A stretch of DNA of 64,000 nucleotides from Prorocentrum cordatum (GCA_963575745.1 CAUYUJ010000174.1:34079-98078); one strand, 5' to 3'. Positions 39,147 through 49,108 are shown, counted from the stretch's first letter. The notes: a model not told the origin generated them from the letters alone. Numbers and translations are program-made.

Positions 39147-39424
39147 GGGACGTAACTGGGGGAACCGCGGGGCGGATACTGGGGGAACCGCCCGGGGCGG
39201 TGTGCACTGCCCGGCCCCTTTAAGAAAGAGAGTAAGAACCCTTCTAGGCAGAGCCTAGGTAGGGAATAAACTTCTTCGCTGTCGGGGGCGCCTGTCCCTG
39301 GGCGGCTGGGAAGTCCCCCAATCAGAGCCTGCCTCGGCAGGGGTCCTAGCGGATTCATATGGCTAGGTGAGTTGAGCCGCCGATGTCGGTGGCCAGCCCG
39401 GGTGCCCGGGTGCCCGGGTGCCCG
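39147..39424. repeat. Spacer with palindrome-related block
   Basis: CTTCTTCGCTGTCGGGGGCG, CCTGTCCCTGGGCGGCTGG at 39269-39311 matches one arm of the palindrome at 42583-42753. A GCCCGGGT satellite is at 39394-39428. Confidence 0.65.
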
Positions 39425-39580
39425 GGTGCTCTATCGCCCTTTAGCCCTATAGCCCTATAGCCCTATATAGTCTATGGCCCTATAGCCCTATAGCCCTATA
39501 GCTCTATAGCCCTATAGCCATGTAGCCCTACAGCCCTACAGCCCTATAGCCCTGTAGCTCCTTAACCCTATAGCTCAAAA
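39425..39580 (+). repeat. Octamer satellite AGCCCTAT, second array
   Basis: About 155 bp of the unit seen at 28122-28714. Confidence 0.9.
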
Positions 39581-40054
39581 AAAGATCATGATTGGGGTGT
39601 TTCTCTGGTGCCAGTGATACCCTGACGGTGGCACATTAGGGGTATGTATAAACTTTCCAGCTGCCTGGGGGGCTGGCGTCCCCGACTGCGGAAAAAAGTC
39701 GACTGTACATGGAGAGCGGGGGGGGGGCGTCCAAGAGGTGGGGGCACGCTCTGCGTTACAAGGAGGCCGCCCCCCACACCGCCCTGCCCATGGCCACAAC
39801 CGCACCCAAGGCGCCTCCTAGCATCTCTCTGGCCACCTCCCCGCGCCGCGTCCACCGGCCGGTGGCCACTCTGGGGGCGATTCAGGGCCATCTTGGAGGC
39901 TATCTTGGCCGCTCTTGGGTCCGTCTGAGGAGCCTCTTGTGCCGTCATGGGGCCGTCTTGGAAGCCTCTTGGGCGATCTTGGGGGCCCCCGGGGCCGTCG
40001 GAGGGCCGAAAAGAAGGCAGCGCGCGAAAGTCCTTTTCAAAGGCAGAGTTAACC
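39581..40054. other. GC-rich spacer, no gene recognised
   Basis: Bases 39625-39700 (GACGGTGGCACATTAGGGGT, ATAAACTTTCCAGCTGCC) resemble the inner part of the 42.6-kb palindrome. The rest includes GGGGCCGTCTTGG-like imperfect repeats (39870-40000). Confidence 0.5.
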
Positions 40055-40200
40055 AGCCTCGAACGTATCCCTATCCCCAAGATGGGCGAGCAAAAAGCGA
40101 GGACAATCCTAGGGATAGGCCCTCAGGAACTGAGGGAATCCTTAAGATCGGCATCGAGGTGAGGTGATGCCAAACATAGGGATAGGGATATGTTTCAAAT
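40055..40200. mobile_element. Family K MITE-like element, copy 2
   Basis: CGAACGTATCCCTATCCCCA ... AAACATAGGGATAGGGATAT form inverted ends; related to 25585-25712. Confidence 0.6.
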
Positions 40201-40309
40201 TGGTAACGAGCGGCGCCCCCCATCGGAGCCCCCACGCAGGGCCCGCGGCGCCCGCGAGCGCCCCCCCCGACGGGACCCCTCGCGCGGCCCACCCTGGCCG
40301 CCGCAGCCG

Positions 40310-40545
40310 CGAGGGTGCCCCCCGTGGGCGCCCCGTGGGCGCCCCGCCCCGTGGGCGCCCCGCACCGTGGGCGCGCCTCGTGGGCGCCTCGTAGGCGCAC
40401 CGTGGGCACGCCTCGTGGGCGCCTCGTGGGCGCCCCGTGGGCGCCCCGTGGGCGCCTCGTGGGCGCCTCGTGGGCGCCCCGCCCCGTGGGCGCCCCTCGT
40501 GGGCGCCTCGTGGGCGCCCCGTGGGCGCCCCGCGAGCCGCCCTCC
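40310..40545 (+). repeat. GTGGGCGCC minisatellite
   Basis: About 235 bp of GTGGGCGCCTC/GTGGGCGCCCC units of 9-12 bp. Gly-Ala-Pro-Arg frames on both strands come from it. Confidence 0.92.
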
Positions 40546-40789
40546 GGGCCGGAGCCCTCGCGGGCTCCATGCTGGCCAGGTTCCCGAGCCCTCGGTCGGG
40601 CACATCCCCTCCTGCGGGCGCAGCCTCGAAGGAAATCAAAGAGCATAGTCGAAGCACAAGGGATCCCAAAGTGGCCAGACGGGGGGCACGAGAAAAAGTT
40701 GGTCCCCTGGCTGCGTTTTTTACTGTTCGTGGCTCCTCCTCCTCCTCCTCCTGCATCGGGGGCGGCCAAGAGGGGGGCGACCAAGGGGG

Positions 40790-40960
40790 GGGGGAGCCGC
40801 AAATCACGGCCGGCGGCGCGTGCGCGGCCCCCGGGCCCATGGGGGGGGCCAGGGACGCAATGAAATAGGAGGAGGCGCCATGAAATCTGGGGAGATCTCG
40901 TGGCCCACGCCATGGCATCCCCCCCCCCTGGTCATCACCCCCCCTCTGGCCGCCCCCCGA
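40790..40960 (+). repeat. Family H dispersed repeat, copy 1
   Basis: GCAAATCACGGCCGGCGGCG, GATCTCGTGGCCCACGCCAT, TGGTCATCACCCCCC and intervening sequence match 45155-45300 in order. Confidence 0.75.
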
Positions 40961-41577
40961 GCCCCCCGACTGCGACGAGGGACCTGCCCGGCTGCGCCCG
41001 AGCCACGGCCCGCCGCGGCCACGGGGGGAGGCCCCCCCGGGGAGAGGCCGAGCGCTCACGCGTCCACGAGCACATCGCCGCGGCTCCCGCCGCCCCGGGG
41101 GTCTTGCAGGCCTGGAGATCGACACCAACACCAACAGGTGTGCATCTATAGAGATTGCAGGCCAGGAGATTGACTGAGATTGCGTTCTGAGAGATTCTAT
41201 TAGGCGTTTCTGAGATTGCAACACCAACACCAACACCACCCGGGGTCTTGCAGGCCTAGAGATTGACACCAACACTAGCACCAATAGATATCGGCGGTGT
41301 GCATCCACCGAGGGAGGAAGATCCTCGATCTCGGTGATGGTGGTGATGTTCTGGCTTCCAAGGTGGCCGAGATATTGCCACCAACACCGAAACCGAGGAT
41401 CGTCTTCCCCCTGTGGAGGCAACCCCCTGTGTTGGTGTTGGTGCCCATTTCTAGGCCTCCAAGGGTCGGCCTCCTCCGGGGCCGGCTTTGAAAGCGCCGC
41501 GTGCAGCCGAGCTGGGGCTTCGTAAACAGGGGTTTGGCTAAACGGGGGCCTAGGCTGTTCCACATACCCCCGTTTAC
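40961..41577. other. Spacer with CCAACACC satellite
   Basis: Bases 41110-41300 hold ACACCAACACCAACA and GGAGATTGAC repeats. No gene recognised. The last 50 bp (AGGGGTTTGGCTAAACGGGG ...) form a direct repeat with 41755-41805 flanking the family G element. Confidence 0.5.
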
Positions 41578-41751
41578 AGTCGGGGCGTTGACCTAAGGAA
41601 CCCTAAATAAGGAACGGGGCCCCTTTCTCCCATAAATTACACTTCGATCTCCCATGGAAAACCTCATGAAAACCTGAGGCAAGCTGCAGAACAATCAAGG
41701 AACACCGAGCCCCTCCTCAACGAGAAGGGTTCCTTCGTCAGCGCCCCGACT
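41578..41751 (-). mobile_element. Family G MITE-like element, copy 3, best ends
   Basis: AGTCGGGGCGTTGACCTAAG ... CTTCGTCAGCGCCCCGACT are inverted ends of about 25 bp. The element is flanked by a ~50-bp direct repeat (GGGGTTTGGCTAA...GCTGTTCCACAT). That is too long for an ordinary target duplication and suggests unequal exchange. Confidence 0.75.
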
Positions 41752-41859
41752 GCAGGGGTTTGGCTAACAGGGGGCTTTGGCTGTTCCACATTACCCCCGT
41801 TGACTGTGCCCCCGTCTGTGGCGCCCCGGGCCGCCTCAACGAGGAGGAGGAGGAGCACT

Positions 41860-41926
41860 GTAAAGCAACTAAGGAACACGGAGCCCCTCCCCAACAAAAA
41901 GGGTTCCTTCTTCGGGGCCCCGACTG
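41860..41926 (-). mobile_element. Family G MITE-like element, solo end
   Basis: CAACTAAGGAACACGGAGCC ... CTTCGGGGCCCCGACT matches the right third of family G. Confidence 0.6.
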
Positions 41927-41928
41927 AC

Positions 41929-42082
41929 GTCGGGCGCGTCCCCCTACAGTCGGATTTGGGGCTGGGAATGCAAAATACTTACAAAAATGCCCCCAAATAG
42001 TCAACACATCTATTCCAGAAATAGTCCCCAGACTATTGCTTTATTCTCTTGACGATTCCTCCTGTAGAGGGACAGGCCCGAC
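41929..42082 (+). mobile_element. Family A MITE-like element
   Basis: 154 bp. Left end GTCGGGCGCGTCCCCCTACA, right end TCCTCCTGTAGAGGGACAGG then CCCGAC; inverted. The interior includes CAGAAATAGTCCCCAGACTA, shared with other copies. Confidence 0.8.
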
Positions 42083-42582
42083 TGAAAGCCAAGGCTACCG
42101 TCGGCCCGGGTCAGAAGGAAGCGCGATGAGGATTCAGGGGGCCTTGGAAGGCCACGTCGACATTCTGCGAGCGGGGCGCGGCCAGCGGGAGCGGCCAAGG
42201 ATGGACCGAGGAGGCAAGGATGCCAGGGTACCCCTTGGGAAAGATGCCCATCCCATCTACGCGGGTTCACTGCACGGTGGGGGCAGTCGATGGGGATTTT
42301 TTCTTATATTAGGCAGCATAGAGGACCACTTCGTGGAGTATTCACCTGCTCGTGACGAGTACGTGTACTACACTCGAGAGCTGACAGGTCGCTAGTGCAG
42401 TCGATGAGGGGAACCATTGGACAAGGAAGCCGGGGCATGGCAGCCGGTGGAGCTGCGATCGTGCAGTGGCCAGGGGCCCCACCGCCGCCCCGGGCAGCTC
42501 CCCCAGGGTCTGCAGCCGCCCGAGCACACGCCTTGAGCCACGCCCCCACCGCAGCCAGTGCGCTTGGCCGAGGGAGAATTCA
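42083..42582. other. Spacer, no gene recognised
   Basis: Bases 42214-42285 (GGATGCCAGGGTACCCCTTG ... CGCGGGTTCACTG) repeat 15087-15155. Confidence 0.45.
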
Positions 42583-42753
42583 CGGGCGAAGAACGGTATA
42601 AAATGAACTGTTTCGCTGTCGGGGGCGCCTGTCCCTGGGCGGCTGGAAAGTTTATACCCCTACGGTGGCGCCGTAGGGGTATAAACTTTCCAGCCGCCCA
42701 GGGACAGGCGCCCCCGACAGCGAAACAGTTCATTTTATACCGTTCTTCGCCCG
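42583..42753. repeat. Perfect 171-bp palindrome (83-bp arms, 5-bp loop)
   Basis: The left arm begins CGGGCGAAGAACGGTATAAA and ends GTTTATACCCCTACGG. After TGGCG the right arm is its exact reverse complement, ending TTTATACCGTTCTTCGCCCG. I compared the arms base by base and found no mismatch. It includes CTGTCGGGGGCGCCTGTCCC, also found once, unpaired, at 39278. Confidence 0.95.
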
Positions 42754-42885
42754 TTTAAAGAAAGAAACCACTGCACAAACGCAAACGTTTGGAGGTCCGC
42801 GCGGATCTCGCGGATCTGGGCTAGAACCCCCTCCTTGGCGCGCGGGGCGCGCCGGGGGTGGCGCCGGAGGCGCCGCCAGGGTCAG

Positions 42886-43036
42886 GTCGGACATGTCCCC
42901 CTACAGGCGGGTTTTGTGTGCAAATTGAAAATCATCATAGGATACCCAACAACAAACGAAACATGATAGAAAAATCGTCACTCGACTATTTTTTTACTAT
43001 TTTTGAGTCTTCCTCCTGTAGAAGGACAGGCCCGAC
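42886..43036 (+). mobile_element. Family A MITE-like element
   Basis: 151 bp. Left end GTCGGACATGTCCCCCTACA, right end TCCTCCTGTAGAAGGACAGG then CCCGAC; inverted ends of about 28 bp. Confidence 0.8.
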
Positions 43037-43619
43037 TTCACGCCAGGGGGCCCAGCGCAGATCCAAGAAATCCGCGCGGAGCGTCGAAAATGCATGTTCA
43101 GCTTAGCTGCCCCGATGCGCAACACGCAACACGTAGCGTATTGATACGGAGCTCAGCTCGTAGACTGAACATGGACGTTTTGAACACGGACGTCTTGAAC
43201 ACGGCACGTGCCACGTGTTACGTTTCACAACGTGCGTATCAGAGCAGCTAAGACGTTGATGCTTATGGCGTTTTTCTTCTTCGAGGACAGGACCCATCGC
43301 GTCGCGCTTGGCGACCCCTCCCAGCTGCGTTGCACTGGCGGGGGGGGGGTCGAACCCGGGGGGGGACCCGCCGCCTCCCGTGCCAGGGCCCTCCCCCCCT
43401 TGCCTCCTTGAGTTGCAAGGGGGGGGGGAAGGGGTTCGAAGCAGGCCTCCCCCCCTCGTCGCCCGACGTGGGGGGGGGCCCCTGGGGAGAAGCCGAGGAC
43501 GTGCCGCAGACCTTTCCTCGACCCCTGGCCGCCCTGGTCGGGCTGCGCCGGGGGGCGAGCCCCCAGGAGCTCGCTGCGCAGGAGCTGCGAGTAGATCGAC
43601 CTGGGGGGTGGCCGGAAGG
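43037..43619. other. GC-rich spacer, no gene recognised
   Basis: Bases 43080-43260 contain an imperfect inverted pair (TGCATGTTCAGCTTAGCTGC ... GAGCAGCTAAGACGTTGATG) and repeated GAACACGGACGTCTTGAAC-like units. The rest is G/C homopolymer-rich. Confidence 0.45.
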
Positions 43620-43741
43620 GCCGAGCCCGAGCCCGAGACCGAGCGCCGAGCCCGAGCCCGAAGCAGAGCGCGAGGCCGAGCCCGAGCCCGAAGCCTGGCG
43701 CGAGCCCGAGCCCGAGCCCGAGCTCGAGCACAGGCGTGAGC
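43620..43741 (+). repeat. GAGCCC hexamer satellite
   Basis: About 120 bp of GAGCCC with GAAGCC and GAGACC variants; it encodes Glu-Pro repeats in one frame. A few units recur at 43978-44000 beyond the TCC array, so the array was probably inserted or expanded inside it. Confidence 0.9.
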
Positions 43742-43977
43742 CCCCCCCTCCTCCTCCTCCTCCTCCTCCTCCCTCCCTCCTCCTCCTCCTCCCCTCCTCC
43801 TCCTCCTCCTCCTCCCTCCTCCTCCTCCTCCTCCTCCCTCCTCCTCCTCCTCCTCCTCCTCCTCCTCCTCCTCCTCCTCCTCTCCTCCTCCTCCTCCTCC
43901 TCCTCCTCCTCCTCCTCCCCCTCCTCCTCCTCCTCCTCCTCCTCCTCCTCCTCCTCCTCCTCCTCCTCCTCCTCCCG
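43742..43977 (-). repeat. (TCC)n microsatellite
   Basis: About 235 bp of TCC repeats, inside a GAGCCC satellite. Confidence 0.95.
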
Positions 43978-44158
43978 CCCGAGCCCGAGCACGAGCCCGA
44001 AGGGGGGGCGGGGCAGGCCCACGTCGCGGTGCCGTGGACCGCGGTGGCCTCTCACAGCGCGCGGACCGCCCGACCTAAAAACGGCCGCGGCTCTCCGACG
44101 GCCCAAACCGCTCGATTTGTCGGCCGAGTCGGGGCCATTGGCAGCGTTCGGGGATTGT

Positions 44159-44320
44159 GAAGGGGAACTGGGACACACAAATAAATACACACCAATGAAA
44201 ATATCCCCCATATTTTCCCATATTTTCTGGGTTTTTGTCTTCCCTCCCACTTCCCATATTTTCCCATATTTTCTGGGAAATCCACGATTGATTGTGTCTG
44301 TGTGTTTCTTTCCCTCCTGA
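44159..44320 (+). repeat. Family B AT-rich dispersed repeat, copy 3
   Basis: Same block order as copies 1 and 2; ends directly at a family C element (44321). Confidence 0.85.
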
Positions 44321-44450
44321 GATGGACAGACCCCCCTTTAGTAAGACGTGGTTTAGTGAAAGCGACCCGAGGCCCACACCTGGCGGGCGCAAGCCTGGAA
44401 AGTGACGGCCATGGCGCCCTCTCGAGAACCGAAAACAGCCCGAACCGCCC
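44321..44450 (+). mobile_element. Family C MITE-like element, right end missing
   Basis: GAGATGGACAGACCCCCC ... TCTCGAGAACCGAAAACAGC, ending before the usual AATCGACGTGTC block. Confidence 0.65.
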
Positions 44451-44474
44451 GATGTCGGCCGAGTCGGGGCCTTC

Positions 44475-44717
44475 GTGGGCCCTGGAAACGACAGGGCCGT
44501 TTTGTTGCCGGTTCCGTTTTGCCGTTTTTTGTTTGCCAGTTCCGACGCCTTTTTGTTACCGGTCCCGTCGCCGTTTTTTGGCCGGTTCCGGCTCCGGTTC
44601 CAGTCCTGGAACAGTTTTTTTGCCGTTTCCGGTCGCCGTTTTTTTGCCGTTTCCATTTTCAAGGGACATTTTTGGGGAAACGGTGAAAAAACGGCCCTGC
44701 CGTTTCCGGGGCCCACA
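44475..44717 (-). mobile_element. Family D MITE-like element with 8-bp target duplication, copy 3
   Basis: About 240 bp in the opposite orientation to the other two copies. Left end CTTCGTGGGCCCTGGAAACG, right end GCCGTTTCCGGGGCCCACAAAG. Flanks GTCGGGGC and GTCAGGGC are an 8-bp duplication with one mismatch, confirming the duplication length seen at 36869-37108. Confidence 0.78.
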
Positions 44718-45154
44718 AAGGTCAGGGCCACTGGCAACGTTAAACCTTGAACGCCCGCGTCGAAGTCGCCGCCGCGTCAACGCGGCGCTAATCTGCCAGA
44801 ATCGAGCCGGCCGTTCGCAGCTGGTCCTCCCGGCGCCTGGGGATGCCCAGGAGCGCACATGCCATCGAGGAGTGTGCCTAGCGGCGGGAGCCCAAGCCAA
44901 CTGCACGCGGCAGTCTTCGCAGCCCCCCAGGCCAAAAGAAGCTCCTCCCCGAGGCCGACAAGGTACGCTCCTCTCCGAAATCGAGGCCGAGAAGAGGCGC
45001 TCAATATCAGCCCTGCACCGACGGACGCGCCATCCTTCTCCTCACCCCAACCAGGCGGCTCAGGAGCGGGACCCGTGGCGGGAAGAACAGGAAAGGGGGA
45101 CCCTGACCCCCTCGCGGTGTGACAAAAAATACGGCGGGAGGTTGCGTCCAAGAG
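44718..45154. other. Spacer, no gene recognised
   Basis: Both strands show open frames without recognisable motifs. Nothing repeated elsewhere was noticed. Confidence 0.4.
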
Positions 45155-45300
45155 GGGGGGATGCAAATCATGGCCGGCGGAATGTGCGCGGCCCAGGGAG
45201 GGGACCAGGGACGTAATGGAATAAGAAGAGGCGCTGTGAAATCTGGGGAAATATCATGGCCCGCGCCATGATATCCACCCCCCCCTGGTCATCACCCCCC
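45155..45300 (+). repeat. Family H dispersed repeat, copy 2
   Basis: GCAAATCATGGCCGGCGGAA, AATATCATGGCCCGCGCCAT and TGGTCATCACCCCCC, as in 40790-40960. Confidence 0.75.
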
Positions 45301-45558
45301 TCCCCAGACCCCCGACGTAATGATTTTTTCATTACGTCGACCCCCAAAGGTCCCGACCCTTTCCCCATGACCGGCTTTGCATCCTGAGTCGTTTTTTGAC
45401 GCCCCCGAGGCCCGGTGAGGGCCCCCGGAGGCCGAAAATTAGGAAAAACCTCCCGTCATGATGTTTTTTATTACTCGAGGGGTCTGGGTCTTTGCCGCGC
45501 CCGAATATTTTCGGCCTGCGGGGTCCCTCACCGGGCCCCGGGACCGTCAAACAACTCG
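45301..45558. repeat. Family I dispersed repeat, copy 2
   Basis: GACGTAATGATTTTTTCATT then ACGTC is an inverted pair. The following blocks match 14296-14440. The right part (CCTCACCGGGCCCCGGGACC) is inverse to GCCCGAGGCCCGGTGAGGGC. Confidence 0.65.
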
Positions 45559-45724
45559 GGGATGGACAGACCCCCTTTTAGTAAAACATGGTTTAGTGAA
45601 AACGACCTGAGGCCCAAACCTGGCGGGCGCAAGCCTGGAAAATGACGGCCGCGGCGTCCTCTCGAGAACCGAAAACGGACAATTTACTAATCGACGTGTC
45701 ACTGTTGGGGGTTCTGCCCACCCG
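45559..45724 (+). mobile_element. Family C MITE-like element
   Basis: GATGGACAGACCCCCTTTTA ... TGTTGGGGGTTCTGCCCACC, closest to the 23736 copy. Confidence 0.75.
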
Positions 45725-45884
45725 CGAACAACGACTCGGGATGAAAAGCCGGTCCGGGGACCTCTGGGGGGCCGACGCTCTGCGAGCAAAAAAAAAACCG
45801 ACGGCGGGGGTCTGGGGCGGCGGGGCCCACGAACCCTGAGGCCTGGAGGCTGGCAAAGCTGCCCGAAGGAGAAGAAAAAACAAA

Positions 45885-46180
45885 ACAAACAAACATTAAG
45901 CATCAAAAACAAAGCAATGAAGATAAAAACATCAACATAAAAACAGACAAACAAAAACAATATAAAACCATCAAACAAAAAAAACAATACATCAAAAACG
46001 AAACAAAACAAACCAAAACAAAAACAACACAAACAAACATCAACAACAAAACATCAACAACACATCAACAACAAAACAATCTAGATACATCAAGCAAAAA
46101 AAAAAACAATACAACAAAACATCAAAACATCAACAAAACATCAAAACAAAAATTAAACATCAACAACAAAACAATATAGA
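45885..46180 (+). repeat. AACA/ATCAACA A-rich satellite
   Basis: About 300 bp of AACAAA, CATCAACA and AAAACA units, the most A-rich tract of the window. Confidence 0.88.
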
Positions 46181-46310
46181 TACAAAAGGCCCTGGTCCGC
46201 GGCGGGGCCTCGCACGCCCGGCCTCGCAGGCGGACCGTGGCGCTCTCTGGACGGCCCGGGGGGGGGGGCGGGGGCCGGCCCGGAGGCGACCAAAAGTCAT
46301 CCGGCAGCCC

Positions 46311-46740
46311 GACTCCTCTCCTCCTCCTCACTCCTCCTCCTCCTCCTCCTCCTCCTCCTCCTCCTCCCTGCTCCTCGTCCTGCTCCTCCTCCTCTCCTCC
46401 TCTTCTCCTCCTCCTCCTCCTCCTCCTCCTCCTCCTCCTCCGCCTCCTCCTCCTCCTCCTTCTCCTCCTCCTCCTGCTCCTCCTGCTCCTCCTCCTCCTC
46501 CTGCTCCTCCTCCTCCTCCTGCTCCTCGTCCTGCTCCGCCTCCTCCTCCTCCTCCTCCTCCTCCTCCTCCTCCTCCTCCTCATCATCCTCATCCTCCTCC
46601 TGCTCCTCGTCCTGCTCCCTCCGTCCTGCTCCGCCTCCTGCTCCTCCTCCTCCTCCTCCTCCTCCTCCTCCTCCTCCTCCTCCTCCTCCTCCTCCTCCTC
46701 CTCCTCCGCCTCCTCCGCCTCCTCCGCCTCTTCCTCCGCG
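46311..46740 (-). repeat. (TCC)n microsatellite, longest
   Basis: About 430 bp of TCC with CTG, CGC and ATC changes. Confidence 0.95.
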
Positions 46741-46799
46741 GCCTCCCTGGCCGCCTCCGTCTCCGCCTTCTGCGCCGCGCTCGCCCTCAGGCCGGCCGG

Positions 46800-46955
46800 T
46801 CGGCGCCGCGAGGCCTCGCTCGTCCTCCTCCCTTCTCCTCCTCGGCGCTCCTCCTCGGCGCCCCTTCCCCGCCTGCTCCTCCTCGGCGCTTCTCCTTTCT
46901 CCTCCTCGGCGCTCCTCCTCGACGCTCCTCCTCGGCGCCCCTTCCCCGCCTGCTC
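46800..46955 (-). repeat. CTCCTCGGCG minisatellite
   Basis: CTCCTCGGCGCTCCTCCTCG and CCCCTTCCCCGCCTGCTCC blocks repeat about three times with a 70-80 bp period. Confidence 0.8.
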
Positions 46956-46959
46956 CAGC

Positions 46960-47136
46960 AGTGGTCGTGTTGCAGCGCAATGCTGTCGTCGCGCCAGTGC
47001 CTGTATAGGCGGCGAGAGGCCGCCGGCTCCAGGCCGCGGCTGGACTGCCTCCGGATGTCCACCCCGGACGGATGGCCCGGTGAGGGGCATGCATGACCTG
47101 GTCGCAGTCGGCGAGATGGTGCTCCTGGACGAGCAT
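46960..47136 (-). pseudogene. L5 remnant: endonuclease N-terminal fragment
   Basis: The minus strand encodes PDIMLVQEHHLADCDQVMHA followed by RAIRPGWTSGG. The phrase VQEHHL matches the metal-binding Glu segment of AP-type LINE endonucleases (LLQEHKS in L2, VAEHHL in L3). The rest of the domain is missing; a minisatellite and (TCC)n array follow downstream. Confidence 0.65.
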
Positions 47137-47139
47137 AAT

Positions 47140-47324
47140 GTCGGGCCTGTCCCCCTACACGGGGATTTTCGACGAAAAACAAAACATACCCCAAACATAG
47201 TCCAAAAATAGTCCAAGAATAGTCCGGGGACTATTTTTTCTGTATTTCTTGACCTTCTTGGGGCATTTTTGGGGGCATCTCTTATTCATCGTCGAAAATC
47301 CCCCTGTAGGGGGACACGCCCGAC
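47140..47324 (+). mobile_element. Family A MITE-like element, best copy
   Basis: 185 bp. Left end GTCGGGCCTGTCCCCCTACA then CGGGGATTTTCGAC; right end GTCGAAAATCCCCCTGTAGG then GGGACACGCCCGAC. The ends are inverted over 34 bp with about three mismatches. The core has three ATAGTCC units. It is inserted within the L5 remnant, next to its endonuclease fragment. Confidence 0.88.
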
Positions 47325-47559
47325 TTAAGACGAGCACCGCGTGCGCCCAGGCCCGACTCGGCCACGCCTTCGCGGCCGCCCGCCCCGTGAACTCTGCGGC
47401 CTCCACCGCCGCCCCAAGAACTGTCGGAGCCACTCGAGCCGGCTGCGGCCGGTGGAGACCCGCGCCGAAGCGAGAGCGGGGGACCTGGGCGACTGGCAGG
47501 GCGTGCGAGCCTGGCCCGGGCCGCCGAGAAGCCAGTGCCAGCAGCTATGCGGCTGCTGG
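47325..47559. other. GC-rich segment between MITE and (TCC)n, unassigned
   Basis: A minus frame (VLGAAVEAAEFTGRAAAKAW) is open, but the family is not recognised. It might be L5 ORF1-ORF2 linker. Confidence 0.35.
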
Positions 47560-47722
47560 CTGTCCTCCTCCTCCTCCTCCTCCTCCTCCTCCTCCTCCTC
47601 CTCCTCCTCCTCGTCTCTTCCCTCGTCTCCTCCTCATCCTCCTCCTCCGCCTCCTCCTCCTCATCCTCCTCCTCATCCTCCTCCTCCTCCTCCTCCTCCT
47701 CCTCCTCCTCCTCCTCTTCCTC
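47560..47722 (-). repeat. (TCC)n microsatellite
   Basis: About 160 bp of TCC with TCA and CGC changes, splitting the L5 remnant. Confidence 0.95.
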
Positions 47723-47739
47723 CCTCGGTTCCACAGACA

Positions 47740-48912
47740 CCTGCCGGGTGCAGGCGCGGTGCCGCGTGGCTAGGGTGGTGTGGGAGTCGACTGAGCAGCT
47801 GCGGCGCCAGCGTCACTACCTGCGACCTTGTCGGCGCCCTGGCCCAAGAGAACCTTGGGCCTCTCGCGGACGTCCGAATCGGACATGTCGGAGTCGGTGA
47901 TGTCCAGGGCTGCAGCCGCACCTTCAGCACAACCCACTCCATTCCGGGCCAGCGCCGCGGTTGTGGCACGCGATGCTGCTGCGCTGGCTGACAAACTCCG
48001 CGACCCTACGGCTTCTCATGAGGGGGGGGTCGTCCACGATGGCTCCCTTGACGTCCCCCTTGTCGTCAGTCTTCCTCTTGAGCCCGTCGAGGTCCGACTG
48101 CGGCAAACGTAATGACTGCTGTCGGTGCCAAACACCTAGCTCGTCGTCGTCGGCCAGGGCGAACGCGCCGTCCTTGCCATTGATAAGTACCGCCGGCTGA
48201 TACCATGGACAGGGACAGCAGGCTGGCCATCAGCAGCGCCATCGCAAGGATGCACAGCCCCTTGTAGCTTAGATGCCAGTTCCGCGTCGATCACTGACTG
48301 GCAAATGTTCAACCATCTCCCCACATCCCTGCAACCACTCCACCGCCTTCCCCACGTGCGAGATAGCGTTGCCGAGCTTCTTTTCCAAGTTCTGAACCTT
48401 TTTGAAGTGTCTCCGCCGCTTGACGCTCCGAAGGTGTCTGGGTTGGTACGGTGTCATACGCTTGCTTGGCTCTGAGCCAAGCGTCGACTTGTTCACTCGC
48501 CTGCTTGCCCCCAAACTTGGAGGCCAGGGCCGAGAGAGCGTTGATCTCCTCGACGTCGACGTCGTTCGGCACGTCTCCCCCGTCCCAGCTTGCCAGCAAG
48601 CGTGGAGGTCCACGCTGCCAAGGTCCAACAGTCTCTGGTCCTCTGCGGGTGCGACGGCAGCCTCTCCCCGTCTGCAGGCCATGCCCCTTGCACACTCTGT
48701 ATCAGGAGAGACTTCTGCCGCAAAAGGCACTCGAAAAAAGAGCACTTCCGCTGTGGCGCCACGGGGCCGCGTCCCCCGCCATCGCGCCGTGACCACAGGG
48801 ACTGGGCAGCCGGGGGATGTTGAGCGCCGAGCCATGGCGGACCGCAGTCACCCAGGTCGTTCTGGAGCGTCGGCGGCAGCGAACACAAAATACCTGCTTA
48901 AGCCAGAACGGC
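47740..48912 (-). pseudogene. L5 remnant: ORF1-like region with degenerate SL
   Basis: Minus-strand pieces in several frames have ORF1 character: VEEINALSALASKFGGKQAS (48540), then FKKVQNLEKKLGNAISHVGK (48400), SDLDGLKRKTDDKGDVKGAI (48080) and DITDSDMSDSDVRERPKVLL (47890). At the far end, 48897-48912 reads GCCGTTCTGGCTTAAG. That is the spliced leader lacking six inner bases, with two mismatches, and it lies beside (GGA)n. No piece is long; I infer a decayed ORF1 of another clade I-like element from position and composition. Confidence 0.55.
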
Positions 48913-48914
48913 CA

Positions 48915-49108
48915 GGAGGAGGCGGAGACGGAGGAGGAGGAGGAGGAGGAGGAGGAGGAGGAGGAGGAGGAGGAGGGGGAGGAGGAAGGGAAGCACGAGG
49001 AGAAGGAGAAAAAGGAGGAGAAGGAGGAGGAGGATAGAGAGGAGGAGGAAGCGGAGGAGGAGGAGGAGGATCGAGAGGAAGAGGAGGATGATGAGGAGGA
49101 GAAGACGA
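48915..49108 (+). repeat. (GGA)n microsatellite, L5 5' flank
   Basis: About 190 bp of GGA with GAA and CGA changes. Confidence 0.94.

Noticed and set aside
40142-41563. 473-codon minus-strand frame with Gly-Ala-Pro-Thr-Arg repeats
   Set aside because: Its core is the GTGGGCGCC minisatellite and the rest has no recognisable domain.
42530-42545. TGGCTCAAG on the minus strand, possible SL relic
   Set aside because: Nine-base match, but no retroelement frame or GGA array begins there.
45593-45892. Minus-strand DRLFIPSR, resembling the CDH1 C-box (DR-x-IP-x-R) expected upstream of FZR exon 1
   Set aside because: It spans the end of a family C MITE, has an extra residue inside the motif, and the context lacks the rest of a CDH1 N-terminus. 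Chance similarity is more likely.
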